Shown here one piece after another: positions 16,751-25,951 of a DNA stretch of 64,000 nt. Below the pieces are notes generated by a model. It worked only from the letters and a program-made list of their open reading frames with translations, did not search any database and was not told where the DNA came from. The DNA lies in assembly GCA_028285545.1 (NCBI GenBank), contig JANQPA010000112.1, positions 1 through 64,000 on the forward strand, in the 5' to 3' direction. This DNA is from Saprospiraceae bacterium. Its GTDB lineage: Bacteria > Bacteroidota > Bacteroidia > Chitinophagales > Saprospiraceae. The translations under genes were made by a program, and so were the position numbers. Numbering within the stretch: position 1 is the stretch's first letter; every line of letters starts with the position of its first letter.

Positions 16751-17161
16751 ATGGAAATGGAAGTCGCTTTTCAAAGCCTCAACTGGCTGGCAATTTTTGT
16801 AGCTGCCCTATCTGCATTTCTAATTGGTGGAGTATGGTACGGCCCTATTTTTGGAAAATCATGGATGCAGGAAAATAATTTTACGGAAGAACAGCTTAAG
16901 CAAAGAAATATGGGCCTGGTATTCGGTTTATCTTTTGTCTTAGCCCTTTTCGCTGCTTTTAATTTGGCAATGTTCATCGGTCCTGAAGCTGATTTGTCTT
17001 TTGGAACCATGGCAGGTTTTCTTGCAGGCCTGGGCTGGGTTGCCACTATGGTAGGCATTCACTATTTATTTGAAATGAAATCCTTTAAATTATTTTTTAT
17101 TAATGCGGGATACAGCACAGTAGCCCTGACCATTATGGGCTTAATTCTGGGAGCTTGGTAA
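16751..17161 (+). CDS. DUF1761-family membrane protein
   Basis: 136 residues with four predicted TM helices (about 13-32, 55-77, 82-102, 112-134). The start 'FQSLNWLAIFVAALSAFLIG' followed by 'GGVWYGPIFGKSW' is the DUF1761 signature. Function of the family is not known. Stand-alone gene between two hairpin-bearing spacers. Confidence 0.85.
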   Translation: MEMEVAFQSLNWLAIFVAALSAFLIGGVWYGPIFGKSWMQENNFTEEQLKQRNMGLVFGLSFVLALFAAFNLAMFIGPEADLSFGTMAGFLAGLGWVATMVGIHYLFEMKSFKLFFINAGYSTVALTIMGLILGAW

Positions 17162-17535
17162 GACCGTGCCCAATGATTTTCGATAAAAAAGTTGTCCAAG
17201 CTAGGTAATTCTGCAATTCTTACTCTGAGAGAAATAGTAATAGGCTAGCCTTTGGCTTATGAAGTAATTAAAAAATAGTGAATCAACTTTTTTCTATTTG
17301 CTTCATAGGTCGAAGGCGACTATGTTATTGCCTCAACTTCCATGGATGGCCAATCTATTTACTTAAAATCACCCACCTACAAGGTCATCTCACTTGAATC
17401 ACACAGCTGCTTTAAACAAGTAAGTAAACTTACCAGAAGGCTTACCATAATTTTTGAAAATAGCTCTTTTAGCTATTTTTTTTCAATTAAATTAATAGAT
17501 GTACCTATTTGCAAGCCAATTAGTACCTATTGTTA
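17162..17535. other. 374-nt spacer with degenerate hairpin and terminator
   Basis: About 17220-17335 contains a degenerate inverted repeat: GGCTTATGAAG-type words on the left and CTTCATAGGTCGAAGGC words on the right. A terminator-like hairpin lies at 17457-17483. A 64-codon open frame at 17342-17536 has no recognisable features and is not called. No gene supported. Confidence 0.5.
17457..17483 (+). terminator. Intrinsic terminator upstream of hydrolase gene
   Basis: Perfect 9-bp arms AAAATAGCT / AGCTATTTT with a 5-nt loop, followed by a T-run to 17483 (plus strand). It is about 300 nt past the DUF1761 stop and 53 nt before the hydrolase start, so it may end an unannotated short transcript or DUF1761 read-through. 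Confidence 0.6.
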
Positions 17536-18408
17536 ATGAAAAATTCCATCCTTATTTGGTTCATCTTAATTTGTCTGGCTTTTTGTCTTTTAGTATTTGC
17601 TAAGCAATTAGTCATTAAAACAAAAGAAGTCAAATTCCAAAGTGGAGAGGTTCAATTGGTAGGCACTTTGGCTATGCCACGTTTAAAAAAAGCGCCCTTC
17701 CCTACCGTCGTAATCGTTCATGGCTCTGGAACCGATACAAGAAAAAAACATAGGGGTTATTGGCGTCTAATTTCTCAAGGCCTGGCAGTACTTACCTACG
17801 ACAAACGAGGTATAGGAGAATCTGGTGGAACCTACCAGAGCCTGTCAATGGCCAATGCTGAACATTTGTTACAAACCCTAGCCAATGATGCTGCTGCAGC
17901 AGTAGATTTTTTAAAAAAGCAGCCGCAAATTGATATTAATCGCATAGGCTTATTAGGAGGGAGTCAAGCAGGTTGGGTCATGCCTTTGGCAGCTCATCAA
18001 AATAAATCCATCTCGTTTTTAGTAAGTATTTCTGGTCCGGCGGTCACCTTTGGCCAAGAAGATTATTACAGTCAGTTAACCGGAGATAGCCCTGGTCCTT
18101 TTTCAGGCCTGACAGAAAATCAAATTGATAGTATGTTAGATACCTATAATGGTCCCTCTGGTTATGACCCAAGGCCTATATTAGAACAAATAAATATTCC
18201 TTCATTTTGGTTATTAGGAGAAAAAGACCGAAGTGTTCCTACACGAAAGTCTGTAGAGGTATTAAATGAAATAAATGGTCCTGGCAAAAGTTTGAAAATA
18301 AAGGTATATCCCAGAGGAGAACATAGCATTAAGGATTATCAAACTGGACGTAGAATCAATTATTGGAAAGATATTTATCTTTGGTTATCCGAAATTAAAA
18401 TCATCTGA
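17536..18408 (+). CDS. Alpha/beta hydrolase, membrane-anchored or secreted
   Basis: 290 residues from the ATG at 17536; a TTG at 17530 is ignored. An N-terminal hydrophobic helix (4-20) anchors or exports the protein. Oxyanion region VIVHGSGTDTRKKH, nucleophile elbow LLGGSQAGW (Ser), acid in LLGEKDRSVP (Asp) and His in GEHSIKDY form the catalytic triad of the BAAT/S9-like hydrolase group. Peptide or ester substrates are possible. It follows an intrinsic terminator, so it probably has its own promoter. Confidence 0.9.
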   Translation: MKNSILIWFILICLAFCLLVFAKQLVIKTKEVKFQSGEVQLVGTLAMPRLKKAPFPTVVIVHGSGTDTRKKHRGYWRLISQGLAVLTYDKRGIGESGGTYQSLSMANAEHLLQTLANDAAAAVDFLKKQPQIDINRIGLLGGSQAGWVMPLAAHQNKSISFLVSISGPAVTFGQEDYYSQLTGDSPGPFSGLTENQIDSMLDTYNGPSGYDPRPILEQINIPSFWLLGEKDRSVPTRKSVEVLNEINGPGKSLKIKVYPRGEHSIKDYQTGRRINYWKDIYLWLSEIKII

Positions 18409-18458
18409 TTTATCTATTGGGTAGATAAGCAAATTTAAAACACTTGAATTCTTTACAA

Positions 18459-18908
18459 ATGCATATCCGTTATGCGCACACCAATATAATCGCCCAAGAT
18501 TGGCAGCTTCTTTGCCAATTTTATACCGAAGTTTTTAATTGCATTCCCGTTCCTCCCAAAAGAGAACAGTCGGGAGGTTGGTTAGATAAAGGAACCGGGG
18601 TAAAAAACGCCTCTCTTCAGGGCATGCATCTGCGCCTTCCCGGATATGGTGACCAAGGGCCAACCCTTGAAATCTATTCCTATTCCGATATATTAGCCAA
18701 TCAAAAACCACTTCCCAATCGAAAAGGTTACGGCCATCTGGCATTTGAGGTGGACCAGCTTGAGCAATGTCTGAATAAAGCCTTGGAAAAAGGTGCACAA
18801 AAGCATGGTGAAATAAGCACAACCAAAGTAGAGGGAGTAGGCACCATTTCATTTATTTACATTTCTGATCCAGAAGGAAATATTATTGAACTCCAACATT
18901 GGAGTTAA
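18459..18908 (+). CDS. VOC-superfamily (glyoxalase/bleomycin-resistance-like) protein
   Basis: 149 residues from the ATG at 18459. Two beta-alpha-beta-beta-beta halves: YAHTNIIAQDWQLLCQFYTE with a metal-ligand-type His, and GYGHLAFEVDQLEQCL ending in FIYISDPEGNIIELQHW with the C-terminal Glu metal ligand. This is the vicinal oxygen chelate fold. Substrate not predictable. Single gene. Confidence 0.85.
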   Translation: MHIRYAHTNIIAQDWQLLCQFYTEVFNCIPVPPKREQSGGWLDKGTGVKNASLQGMHLRLPGYGDQGPTLEIYSYSDILANQKPLPNRKGYGHLAFEVDQLEQCLNKALEKGAQKHGEISTTKVEGVGTISFIYISDPEGNIIELQHWS

Positions 18909-19002
18909 TTGGTAGAAGGTATTGGGTAAAAAGTAGAAAGACTTTGGCGGTTCAAAGAGATTTGCTGAAATTAAAACAAAATGTATCAAAAACTTCATAA
19001 CC

Positions 19003-19296
19003 ATGTCAGCAGAAAGAATATTAACTCTACACCCAAAGGGTAAAAAAGGGGTCAACATCCATCTAGATAAGTATAATATCATCAAAGATTACATTATTCA
19101 AAGCATTCAAACTAACGAAACAATTAGTTTTGAATCTCTTTCCGATCAGGCCGTTAAGGATTTGAGTGAATCCTTTGATGGTAAAGTTCTTTGGTATGTA
19201 GTGACGGTCAAATTAGATCTTGAAGCTAGAAATATTATCGAACGGGTTCCCAAAACCAGTCCGCATGAGTTGAGGATGAAAAATAGTTCCGGTTAG
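19003..19296 (+). CDS. DUF6958-like small protein
   Basis: 97 residues, soluble. The segments 'LHPKGKKGVNI', 'DGKVLWYVVTVKLDLEARN' and 'IERVPKTSPHELR' match a small conserved family recalled as DUF6958, whose fold suggests a winged-helix-like unit. Function unknown. The start ATG at 19003 is the first in frame. Confidence 0.75.
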   Translation: MSAERILTLHPKGKKGVNIHLDKYNIIKDYIIQSIQTNETISFESLSDQAVKDLSESFDGKVLWYVVTVKLDLEARNIIERVPKTSPHELRMKNSSG

Positions 19297-19385
19297 CAAA
19301 AGGAATAACCATCAATCAGGTTTTTGGAAGATTCGAGAGAAGTAAAATAGTAGTAAGGTCGTCCATATGGACTCCTGAAGTAATG

Positions 19386-19425
19386 TAGAAGTAAATTGTT
19401 TTTAAATCAAAACAATTTACTTCTA
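19386..19425. repeat. Perfect 17-bp hairpin of TAGAAGTA words
   Basis: Arms TAGAAGTAAATTGTTTT (19386-19402) and its exact complement (19409-19425), with a 6-nt loop. Further complementary words (TTCTACTA) follow to 19452. The spacer separates DUF6958-like and GNAT genes on the same strand. Similar AAGTAGAA words occur at 18908-18945 and 57326-57360. Confidence 0.7.
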
Positions 19426-19515
19426 TTTATTTCTACTATACTTCTACTATATTTCGTTCCAGAAGCTTACCCCTAAAATCAACTAGTTTAATGTTATAAT
19501 CTAGAATTCCATTTT

Positions 19516-20055
19516 ATGAATCAAATAATCATCAAACAAGCCCAAATGGATATGGCTCCGGCCCTAAAAGATCTTCACCATAAAGTAAGTCGCCTTTCAG
19601 GAGGGATCATTCGTTATGATGATGAAATTAACGATGCTTATATCCATCATTTTTTGGAAAAAAGCCTTAAAAATGGTATTTCTCTGGTTGCAGTTGATTT
19701 CGAAACGCAAAAAATAGTAGGTGAAATTCACGCCTATACCTTAAGCCTCATTGCATTCAGACATATGCTCTCAGAACTAACCATTATTGTGGATCCGGAT
19801 TATCAGGGGCAGGGCATCGGAAAAAGGTTATTTACTGAGTTTTTTAATATTGTGGATGCTGATTTTTCACATATTCACCGTATAGAATTATATGTCCGAA
19901 ACTTTAACGATAAAGCCATTCGATTTTATGAAAAACTGGGTTTTATCAATGAAGGGCCCCAAAAAAATAAAATTTTGACTAAGGATGGAGTGTTGGAAAC
20001 ACCATTGCATATGGCTTGGTTTAATCCGAAGTATAGACATAATTATTGGGAATAG
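19516..20055 (+). CDS. GNAT-family N-acetyltransferase
   Basis: 179 residues. The acetyl-CoA-binding motif A is clear: ELTIIVDPDYQGQGIGKRLF (Q/RxxGxG/A type), followed by 'IELYVRNFNDKAIRFYEKLGF', the family motif B. It transfers an acetyl group to an unknown amine substrate. Start ATG at 19516. Downstream is a decanucleotide repeat spacer. Confidence 0.9.
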   Translation: MNQIIIKQAQMDMAPALKDLHHKVSRLSGGIIRYDDEINDAYIHHFLEKSLKNGISLVAVDFETQKIVGEIHAYTLSLIAFRHMLSELTIIVDPDYQGQGIGKRLFTEFFNIVDADFSHIHRIELYVRNFNDKAIRFYEKLGFINEGPQKNKILTKDGVLETPLHMAWFNPKYRHNYWE

Positions 20056-20187
20056 ATAGAGACAGATAGAGACAGATAGAGACAGATAGAGACAGATAGA
20101 GAAAAAAACAGAATTACTTTAATTACCTCAAGGAGTTAAGGAAACCATTTATCCCCATTTGTCTCTAATTATCTCTACCTATCTCAT
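20056..20187. repeat. Decanucleotide tandem repeat (GACAGATAGA) with complementary arm
   Basis: Four exact copies of GACAGATAGA fill 20061-20100, with partial copies either side starting immediately after the GNAT stop codon. Around 20159-20187 the complementary words TGTCTCT/ATCTCT/ATCTC occur, so the spacer can fold into a long imperfect hairpin. Possible slippage-prone terminator. Confidence 0.75.
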
Positions 20188-20310
20188 TTATTAGATTGTT
20201 TTGATTCTATTTTGATAAACTGCTTATTAATGTGTATTAGTATAAAAAATGTTTAGTGTATATAATTTGATCATAAATTCATTTTTTATTCATTAGAATT
20301 ATAAAAACAG

Positions 20311-21171
20311 TTGGAGTCCATAAAAAAACTACTTTTGCGGCCTCACCCGGTCGGTGCCCGATGGAAATATGCCTTTTTGCTGGGGATCATCGTCTTTTTT
20401 ATTCTTTTTGGATTAGCTCCTTTCAGCTTTAGTGATCTAGATATAATTGCCAGACTTTGGAAAGCACTTGCTTTTGGTTTTATTACGACTCTATCCATGG
20501 GACTAAATCTTAAGCTTTGTCAAAATCTATTTCCCTCCATTTTCAATGAAGACAAATGGACCATTGGACATGAACTACTTTTTAATCTATATGATATTTT
20601 TCTAATTGGCTTTTGGAATACCCTTTTTTTAAAAATGGCTGGCTACCTTCCTCATCCTTTTTTGAATATTTTCTGGCGAATAGAATGGAATACTTATCTC
20701 ATATCCATCATTCCTGTTCTCGTGCTAGTCATCATCAAAAATGGAGAAACCTTAAAAAAGCAACTTAAAAGGAGTGAAACTATAAATGATCAATTGATTA
20801 GTACGGTTAAAAAACAGGATATCTCCCATCCCATCACTTTTTTTTCAGAAAATAATAAACCAGAGCTTCAATTATTAGGCCAGGAAATCATTTTTATAAA
20901 ATCTGAAGGGAATTATGTGGAAATATTTTTTCAGGATGACTCCGGAAAAGAAATAAAGCATCTTTTAAGAAATCGGATGAAAAACATCAGGTCTATTCTT
21001 CCAGACACTTCATTTTTCCAATGTCATAAAAGTTATATTGTCAATACTCAAAGGATTATTAAAGTGGAGGGAAATGCACGCGATTTGAGATTAACAATGC
21101 GAGGGAGTACTTTGCAAATTCCGGTTTCCAGGGGACGGGCTGAGGCTTTAGTTCAGTTTTTTAAATCATAG
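20311..21171 (+). CDS. LytTR-family DNA-binding regulator with N-terminal membrane domain
   Basis: 286 residues. Four hydrophobic segments (about 18-38, 45-65, 90-112, 125-148) precede a LytTR domain (about 180-283). The latter contains 'IIFIKSEGNYVEIFFQDD', 'LRNRMKNIRSIL', 'FFQCHKSYIVNTQRI' and 'IPVSRGRAEAL', all standard LytTR blocks that bind direct repeats. No receiver domain is present, so the membrane part may sense the signal directly. The start codon appears to be TTG at 20311; no upstream ATG is in frame and the next ATG would remove a TM helix. Confidence 0.88.
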   Translation: MESIKKLLLRPHPVGARWKYAFLLGIIVFFILFGLAPFSFSDLDIIARLWKALAFGFITTLSMGLNLKLCQNLFPSIFNEDKWTIGHELLFNLYDIFLIGFWNTLFLKMAGYLPHPFLNIFWRIEWNTYLISIIPVLVLVIIKNGETLKKQLKRSETINDQLISTVKKQDISHPITFFSENNKPELQLLGQEIIFIKSEGNYVEIFFQDDSGKEIKHLLRNRMKNIRSILPDTSFFQCHKSYIVNTQRIIKVEGNARDLRLTMRGSTLQIPVSRGRAEALVQFFKS

Positions 21172-21478
21172 TTTATCATTAAATTCATTGCTATTCAGAA
21201 TATTATTTAGCCTAATTAAACTCCTTTTTTTGACACAGAAGGACACTGACTGTTACTCCTACCTCCACTTTTGTTTCGGCAGGCAGGGACTTACACTGCT
21301 TTGGTATAGCTCAAATAAATAGCCCTCTACTACTTATTAATGGAAATACAATCCAAATTGTTATTCCTTATTCATGCCCATTCATACCAGTATTTGTCCT
21401 TTCACACCAAAGGCCTTTAAATCTGTGCATTAGAAGATTGATCACCTGACATTTGCTGCAAACAAATGCAGTGTTAAT
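21172..21478. other. 307-nt spacer, probable promoter region
   Basis: Contains GACAC/GACTG spacer words (21230-21260) similar to 6037-6073, then a short inverted repeat CATTTG-N7-CAAATG at 21450-21468, 11 nt before the DUF418 start, which could be an operator. No gene seen. Confidence 0.4.
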
Positions 21479-22732
21479 ATGAAATCACCTGAAGTAATTT
21501 TGAAAAAAGAGCGGATTCTTTCTTTGGATGTTATAAGAGGTTTTGCCCTCCTGGGCATTCTGATTATGAATATTCAGAGTTTCTCAATGATCGGACAAGC
21601 TTATCTCAATCCAATGGCTTATGGCGATATGACAGGTTGGAATAAATGGGTATGGATGATTAGTCATGTCATAGCAGATCAAAAATTCATGAGCATTTTT
21701 TCCATGCTATTTGGGGCCTCAATTTTGATGATCACCCAGAAAATGGAATTACAAAACAGGTCCTCCTTAGGCATTCATTATCGGAGAAATTTCTGGTTGC
21801 TCTTCATAGGTCTTATTCACGCCTATGTGTTCTGGTATGGAGATATTCTGACCTATTATGCTCTTTGTGCTTTTATTTTGTATCCATTCCGAAAGCTTTC
21901 CATTAACGCCTTATGGATAATTGGTCTTCTACTTTTCTCTATCGAAACGCTTATCACTCTTTGGACTCAGTACGATATATCACAATGGCCGCCGGAAGCA
22001 ATAAAACTATTAACACCTGGCTGGCAACCAAGTAGTCGACACATAAATGCAGAGATTAATGCTTATCTAGGTACCTTTTGGGAGCAAATGCAGCAAAGGT
22101 TTAAAACGGCCAAAATGTTACAAACTTCAGTTTTTTTAAATCATTATTTCTGGAGGATATCCGGATTAATGTTGATGGGAATGGCTTTGTTCAAATGTGG
22201 TTTTCTAAGTGCCAAACTCCATAAAAAAGTGTACTGGCGTTTTCTATTCATTTTAGGTCCAATTGGTCTATTGCTGGTTATTTGGGGATTGATAAATAAC
22301 ATGAATGCGGGATGGAGTATAGAATATTCTATGTTTCTGGGTACTCAATTTAATTATTGGGGGAGTTTGCTATTGGCAATTGCCTATATCTCAGGAATCA
22401 CCCTTCTAATAAAAGCAGGTTTTTTCAAAAAACTATTTGCTCGATTGGCAGCAATTGGTCGAATGGCTCTTAGTAATTATTTATTACAAACGCTGGTTTG
22501 TACATTTATTTTTTATGGCTTTGGCCTAGGGTTTTTCGGTCAGGTAGAAAGGAAATATCAAATAATAATGGTATTGGGTATTTGGGTCTTACAGCTATAC
22601 CTCTCTCCTATTTGGCTTAGGTATTTCCGATATGGTCCAATGGAATGGCTATGGAGGAGTCTTACTCAAAGAAAATTACAGGCCTTTCGCAGGATCGATG
22701 ATAAGACAAATAAAATAACACCTCATCTCTAA
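21479..22732 (+). CDS. DUF418-family membrane protein
   Basis: 417 residues, about ten TM helices. The N-terminus KERILSLDVIRGFALLGILIMN is the shared signature of DUF418/DUF1624 acyltransferase-like proteins, and the C-terminal block (MALSNYLLQTLVCTFIFYG through YGPMEWLWRSLT) is the DUF418 domain. The family is suspected to modify or transport envelope components; the precise role is unknown. It lies upstream of two DUF6090-type genes and downstream of a LytTR regulator that might control it. Confidence 0.9.
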   Translation: MKSPEVILKKERILSLDVIRGFALLGILIMNIQSFSMIGQAYLNPMAYGDMTGWNKWVWMISHVIADQKFMSIFSMLFGASILMITQKMELQNRSSLGIHYRRNFWLLFIGLIHAYVFWYGDILTYYALCAFILYPFRKLSINALWIIGLLLFSIETLITLWTQYDISQWPPEAIKLLTPGWQPSSRHINAEINAYLGTFWEQMQQRFKTAKMLQTSVFLNHYFWRISGLMLMGMALFKCGFLSAKLHKKVYWRFLFILGPIGLLLVIWGLINNMNAGWSIEYSMFLGTQFNYWGSLLLAIAYISGITLLIKAGFFKKLFARLAAIGRMALSNYLLQTLVCTFIFYGFGLGFFGQVERKYQIIMVLGIWVLQLYLSPIWLRYFRYGPMEWLWRSLTQRKLQAFRRIDDKTNKITPHL

Positions 22733-22798
22733 AGTAGCCCCAATGTTTTCTATCTTACCTTTAGCTATCAATGGCAAATGAACTATACTTAAATTCGA

Positions 22799-23548
22799 AT
22801 GCCTATGCTAAAATTTTTTAGAAAATTCCGACAGGGTCTATTTTTTGGAACCCATAATAGGTCAAGCGGCTCCACGGTAAGTAAATATATTTTGTATGCT
22901 CTGGGAGAAATCCTATTGATTGTAATCGGTATTTTATTGGCCCTTCAGCTAAACAATTGGAATGAGGAAAGAAAAACCAGAAAACTGGAAAAATTTACCC
23001 TATCCGAACTAAAAAATGCCTTAGATGAAGACCAGGAATCTTTGGCATCTGTTTTGTTCTTGTATGAGAAAATTAATTCAGTTGCAACTTCAATAACCGA
23101 TAGATTTAAACAAACCCAACAACTCTCAAAAAGTGATATTGACTCTCTAGGCTATTTCATAGGGCTTCCCGCCTTCCAATTCAATTTGGCGGGTTATAAA
23201 TTGGCTGAAGATCGAGGCCTGGATTTGATTTCCAATAATGAATTAAGAAACAGTATCACCACCTATTATGAAAATCAAATAAGGATGACGGAATATTACT
23301 TTTCTTCTTCAGAAGATTACAATAAAAGCTGGATAGATTGGATTCAACAACATTTTTATCCTGTTGCGGGTGAGGGTTATTCTCCTGATTTGAAGCCTTA
23401 TGATTATGAAGCATTGGGTGATCACCAGAAAATAATTGGGAATCTAAACCATTATGCCAATTCTCTAAAATGGATGATTGGCCAACTCAAAAGATGCCAA
23501 AAGCTTTCGAAAGAGATAATTGACAAAATAGAAGCCGAAATAAATTAG
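22799..23548 (+). CDS. DUF6090-family membrane protein
   Basis: 249 residues. One N-terminal TM helix (GEILLIVIGILLALQLNNWNE, about 38-58) followed by a long helical soluble domain. The pattern 'L-L-I-x-I-G-I-x-L-A-L-x-x-N-N-W-N-E' is the DUF6090 hallmark. 'LAEDRGLDLISNNELRNSITTYYE' is shared with the protein at 60382-61059 (SRGLELISNKEIRLAIAAYY). Function unknown. It starts a two-gene unit with a divergent relative 4 nt downstream. Confidence 0.85.
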   Translation: MPMLKFFRKFRQGLFFGTHNRSSGSTVSKYILYALGEILLIVIGILLALQLNNWNEERKTRKLEKFTLSELKNALDEDQESLASVLFLYEKINSVATSITDRFKQTQQLSKSDIDSLGYFIGLPAFQFNLAGYKLAEDRGLDLISNNELRNSITTYYENQIRMTEYYFSSSEDYNKSWIDWIQQHFYPVAGEGYSPDLKPYDYEALGDHQKIIGNLNHYANSLKWMIGQLKRCQKLSKEIIDKIEAEIN

Positions 23549-23552
23549 CACT

Positions 23553-24125
23553 ATGAAAAAACTTAAGTTAAATGGCCTTTTTTTCGAAGTCCTAATTATT
23601 TTCATTGGCCTTAGTGCGGCCTTTTTTGTAGATGATCTTCGAGATCAAAAAAGAGAGGATCAAATTCGCATAAATTTCTATAACTCTTTTATTCTTGAGT
23701 TGGAAGAAATCAGAGATCGAACTGTTGTCCTCAAAGAGGCAATAGATACCTTAGGCACCGCTCTAATTAATCGTCCAGAAATGGAGATTCCCTATCGAAG
23801 AAATTTTGATTTCACCAATAATTTATTCATCATTCACTCAGCTTTTGGAGGAGATAATTTTACTGCTGTGGGGCCTGAATATTTGAGAAATATTGAGTTT
23901 GGGGCCAACAACATAAAAGTTATTGAAAAACGCTTCAATATCTTAGATGCCGAAACTCGTAGGTACATACTTAAGTCCGAAAAAACGAAAGAAGAAAAAA
24001 GCAAATTTCGAGAATGGTATTTATCCGAATTAGAGTTTATTTCCTTTTACCTTGAGCAACTGGTTATCGCCATTGAAAAAGGGGCTATTCCTGATACACA
24101 AGCTTTCATTGAATCAATAAAATAG
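23553..24125 (+). CDS. DUF6090-like membrane protein, divergent
   Basis: 190 residues. The N-terminal helix LFFEVLIIFIGLSAAFFVDDLRDQK mimics the DUF6090 TM helix and is followed by a helical region with 'YLRNIEFGANNIKVIEKRF', comparable in position to the conserved middle block of the upstream protein. It is shorter and lacks the NNWNE motif (VDDLRDQK instead). The 4-nt spacing implies co-expression and possibly a hetero-complex with the upstream DUF6090 protein. Confidence 0.7.
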   Translation: MKKLKLNGLFFEVLIIFIGLSAAFFVDDLRDQKREDQIRINFYNSFILELEEIRDRTVVLKEAIDTLGTALINRPEMEIPYRRNFDFTNNLFIIHSAFGGDNFTAVGPEYLRNIEFGANNIKVIEKRFNILDAETRRYILKSEKTKEEKSKFREWYLSELEFISFYLEQLVIAIEKGAIPDTQAFIESIK

Positions 24126-24188
24126 GTGTTTATGGTAAAAATCAATTCAAAAATCAAGAAATAGTAAGCAAAAAAATCAATTCAAAAA

Positions 24189-24683
24189 ATGAACAACACC
24201 CTATGCACTAGCCTGGCCAGGCAACTAGAAGAAGTATATTACCAATTACCTTGGATCTGGGAATCTTATGATAAAAAATTTAAGAGCATTAATGAAGACA
24301 ATGTCTTTATTCAACCCGCTTCAGGTTATAATTCCGTAGCACAAATTATTTCTCACCTCAATGAATGGCGCAAGGAATTACTAAGTCGAATGACAGGCAG
24401 TACCGAAATTAATTTAAGGGCTACCAGTCCCCATAATTTTATCGATAATGAAACCTTAAAAGCTCGTGGCTGGGATGCCTTGAAAAAAGAATCCGATGAT
24501 ACTCAACAACAACTCATACAACTACTTCGAAGCCAAACTGATGATTTCCTGGAAAGAACCTTCCAATATGAAGAAAAACAAAATACCTATCTCTATTATG
24601 TAGAAGGTCTTCTTCATCATGATATTTATCATCTGGGGCAAATCGGATTGGTTTTAAAAATGATTAGTAAAGAATCAGTTTAA
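24189..24683 (+). CDS. DinB-family protein
   Basis: 164 residues forming a four-helix bundle. His residues likely to bind metal are in SVAQIISHLNEWRKELL and HHDIYHLGQIGLVLKM, the standard DinB_2 positions (His after helix 1-2 and HxxxH at the C-terminus). The enzymatic role of the family varies (thiol transferases, damage-inducible proteins). The stop is adjacent to the start of a DNA alkylation repair gene, with which it is likely co-transcribed. Confidence 0.88.
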   Translation: MNNTLCTSLARQLEEVYYQLPWIWESYDKKFKSINEDNVFIQPASGYNSVAQIISHLNEWRKELLSRMTGSTEINLRATSPHNFIDNETLKARGWDALKKESDDTQQQLIQLLRSQTDDFLERTFQYEEKQNTYLYYVEGLLHHDIYHLGQIGLVLKMISKESV

Positions 24684-24684
24684 T

Positions 24685-25803
24685 ATGGCAGAAAAAGAAC
24701 CCTTTTTACTTAAAAACATCTATTCATCATCATTTTATGAAGATCTGGGAGAAGTGCTAAAAAAATTAATCCCCAATTTTGATCACAGCACATTTACCAG
24801 GCAAATTTTCGATGACGATTGGGATAATCGAGAGCTTAAGGATCGTATGAAACATACGGCATTCGTAATTCGCAAATTTCTTCCCGAAGCCTATCCGGAA
24901 GCTGTTTCAGTTATTGTAGAAGTCGCCAAAATTAAAAACGAGGAGGATTTAGGAAAAGATAGTTTTCCCTATATGTTTCTTCCCAGTTTCGTAGAACATT
25001 TTGGCCTGGATGATTATGATGTCTCGATAGATGCCATGACCGAAATAACCAAATTTGTTAGCTGTGAATTTGCGGTTCGGCCTTTTTATTTGAAATATAG
25101 AGAACCAATGATGGAACAGACTCATAAATGGGCCAATCACCCCCATTTTATGGTCCGCCGACTGGCAAGTGAAGGATGCCGACCCCGTCTACCCTGGGGC
25201 ATGGGAGTACCCTATCTCAAAAAAGAACCGGATTTAATACTTCCCATCCTGGATAAACTAAAAGATGATCCCAAAGAAATTGTCCGCAGAAGTGTAGCTA
25301 ATAATTTAAATGACATTTCTAAAGATTTTCCAGAGCGGGTTGTTGAAGTAGCCTATCAATGGAAGGGAGAAAGCAAGGAAGTGGATTGGGTGGTCAAACA
25401 CGCCTGCAGAACTTTACTCAAACAGGGACATACTAAGGTCATGCGTTTGTTCGGTTTTGGAAGTATTGAAGATATCGCTATAGAAAATTTTCAACTAGAC
25501 AGAGAAATTGCAAAAATTGGAGAGGAATTGAATTTTAGTTTTGATCTCAAAAACAAAGCCAATGAAGCTCTAAAAGTTCGATTAGAATACGGTGTCTACT
25601 TCAAAAAGGCCAATGGTTCCTTATCCAGAAAAGTATTTCAAATAAGTGAAAAGAAATACTCCGCCAATTCTTCCACAAGCATCACCAAAAAACAACATTT
25701 CAAAATTATTACTACCCGAAGATACCATACAGGTGGGCATGAACTATCTATCATTGTAAACGGAGAAGAAGTTGCTAAAAAGCCTTTTGAATTAATATCT
25801 TAG
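24685..25803 (+). CDS. DNA alkylation repair protein (AlkC/AlkD-like HEAT repeats)
   Basis: 372 residues. The first ~250 are HEAT-like helical repeats with 'RRLASEGCRPRLPWGMGVP' and 'DPKEIVRRSVANNLNDISKDFPERV', which match the DNA alkylation repair family. A C-terminal beta domain (about 265-372: 'IGEELNFSFDLKNKANEALKVRLEYGVYF') looks like the Ig-like extension of AlkC glycosylases. Such proteins excise 3-methyladenine/N3-methylcytosine. It is separated from DinB by one base, suggesting a small damage-response operon. Confidence 0.88.
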   Translation: MAEKEPFLLKNIYSSSFYEDLGEVLKKLIPNFDHSTFTRQIFDDDWDNRELKDRMKHTAFVIRKFLPEAYPEAVSVIVEVAKIKNEEDLGKDSFPYMFLPSFVEHFGLDDYDVSIDAMTEITKFVSCEFAVRPFYLKYREPMMEQTHKWANHPHFMVRRLASEGCRPRLPWGMGVPYLKKEPDLILPILDKLKDDPKEIVRRSVANNLNDISKDFPERVVEVAYQWKGESKEVDWVVKHACRTLLKQGHTKVMRLFGFGSIEDIAIENFQLDREIAKIGEELNFSFDLKNKANEALKVRLEYGVYFKKANGSLSRKVFQISEKKYSANSSTSITKKQHFKIITTRRYHTGGHELSIIVNGEEVAKKPFELIS

Positions 25804-25805
25804 CA

Positions 25806-25937
25806 ATATCAATGGCAATTACAATTACAATGTCAATTACTATTGTAACTTTAAACTAGACATTATTATTGCTATTGACATTGCTATTGACATTGCTATT
25901 GCCATTGCCATTGACATTGACATTGATATTGCCATTG
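25806..25937. repeat. CAAT/ATTG hexamer-like spacer repeat
   Basis: Starts 2 nt after the alkylation-repair stop. The left half is made of CAATxx words, the right half of ATTGCx/ATTGAx words in a near-perfect 6-nt period (about 25862-25937). The halves are complementary and can form a large imperfect hairpin. The period keeps the frame of the next gene open on its 5' side. Confidence 0.75.
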
Positions 25938-25951
25938 GACACAAAAGACAC

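Noticed and set aside
17342..17536. 64-codon frame upstream of the hydrolase
   Set aside because: No recognisable features, contains a terminator hairpin, and overlaps the hydrolase start.
20061..20100. Regular repeats that could suggest a CRISPR array
   Set aside because: The 10-bp units are contiguous with no unique spacers and no cas genes are nearby; it is a tandem repeat.
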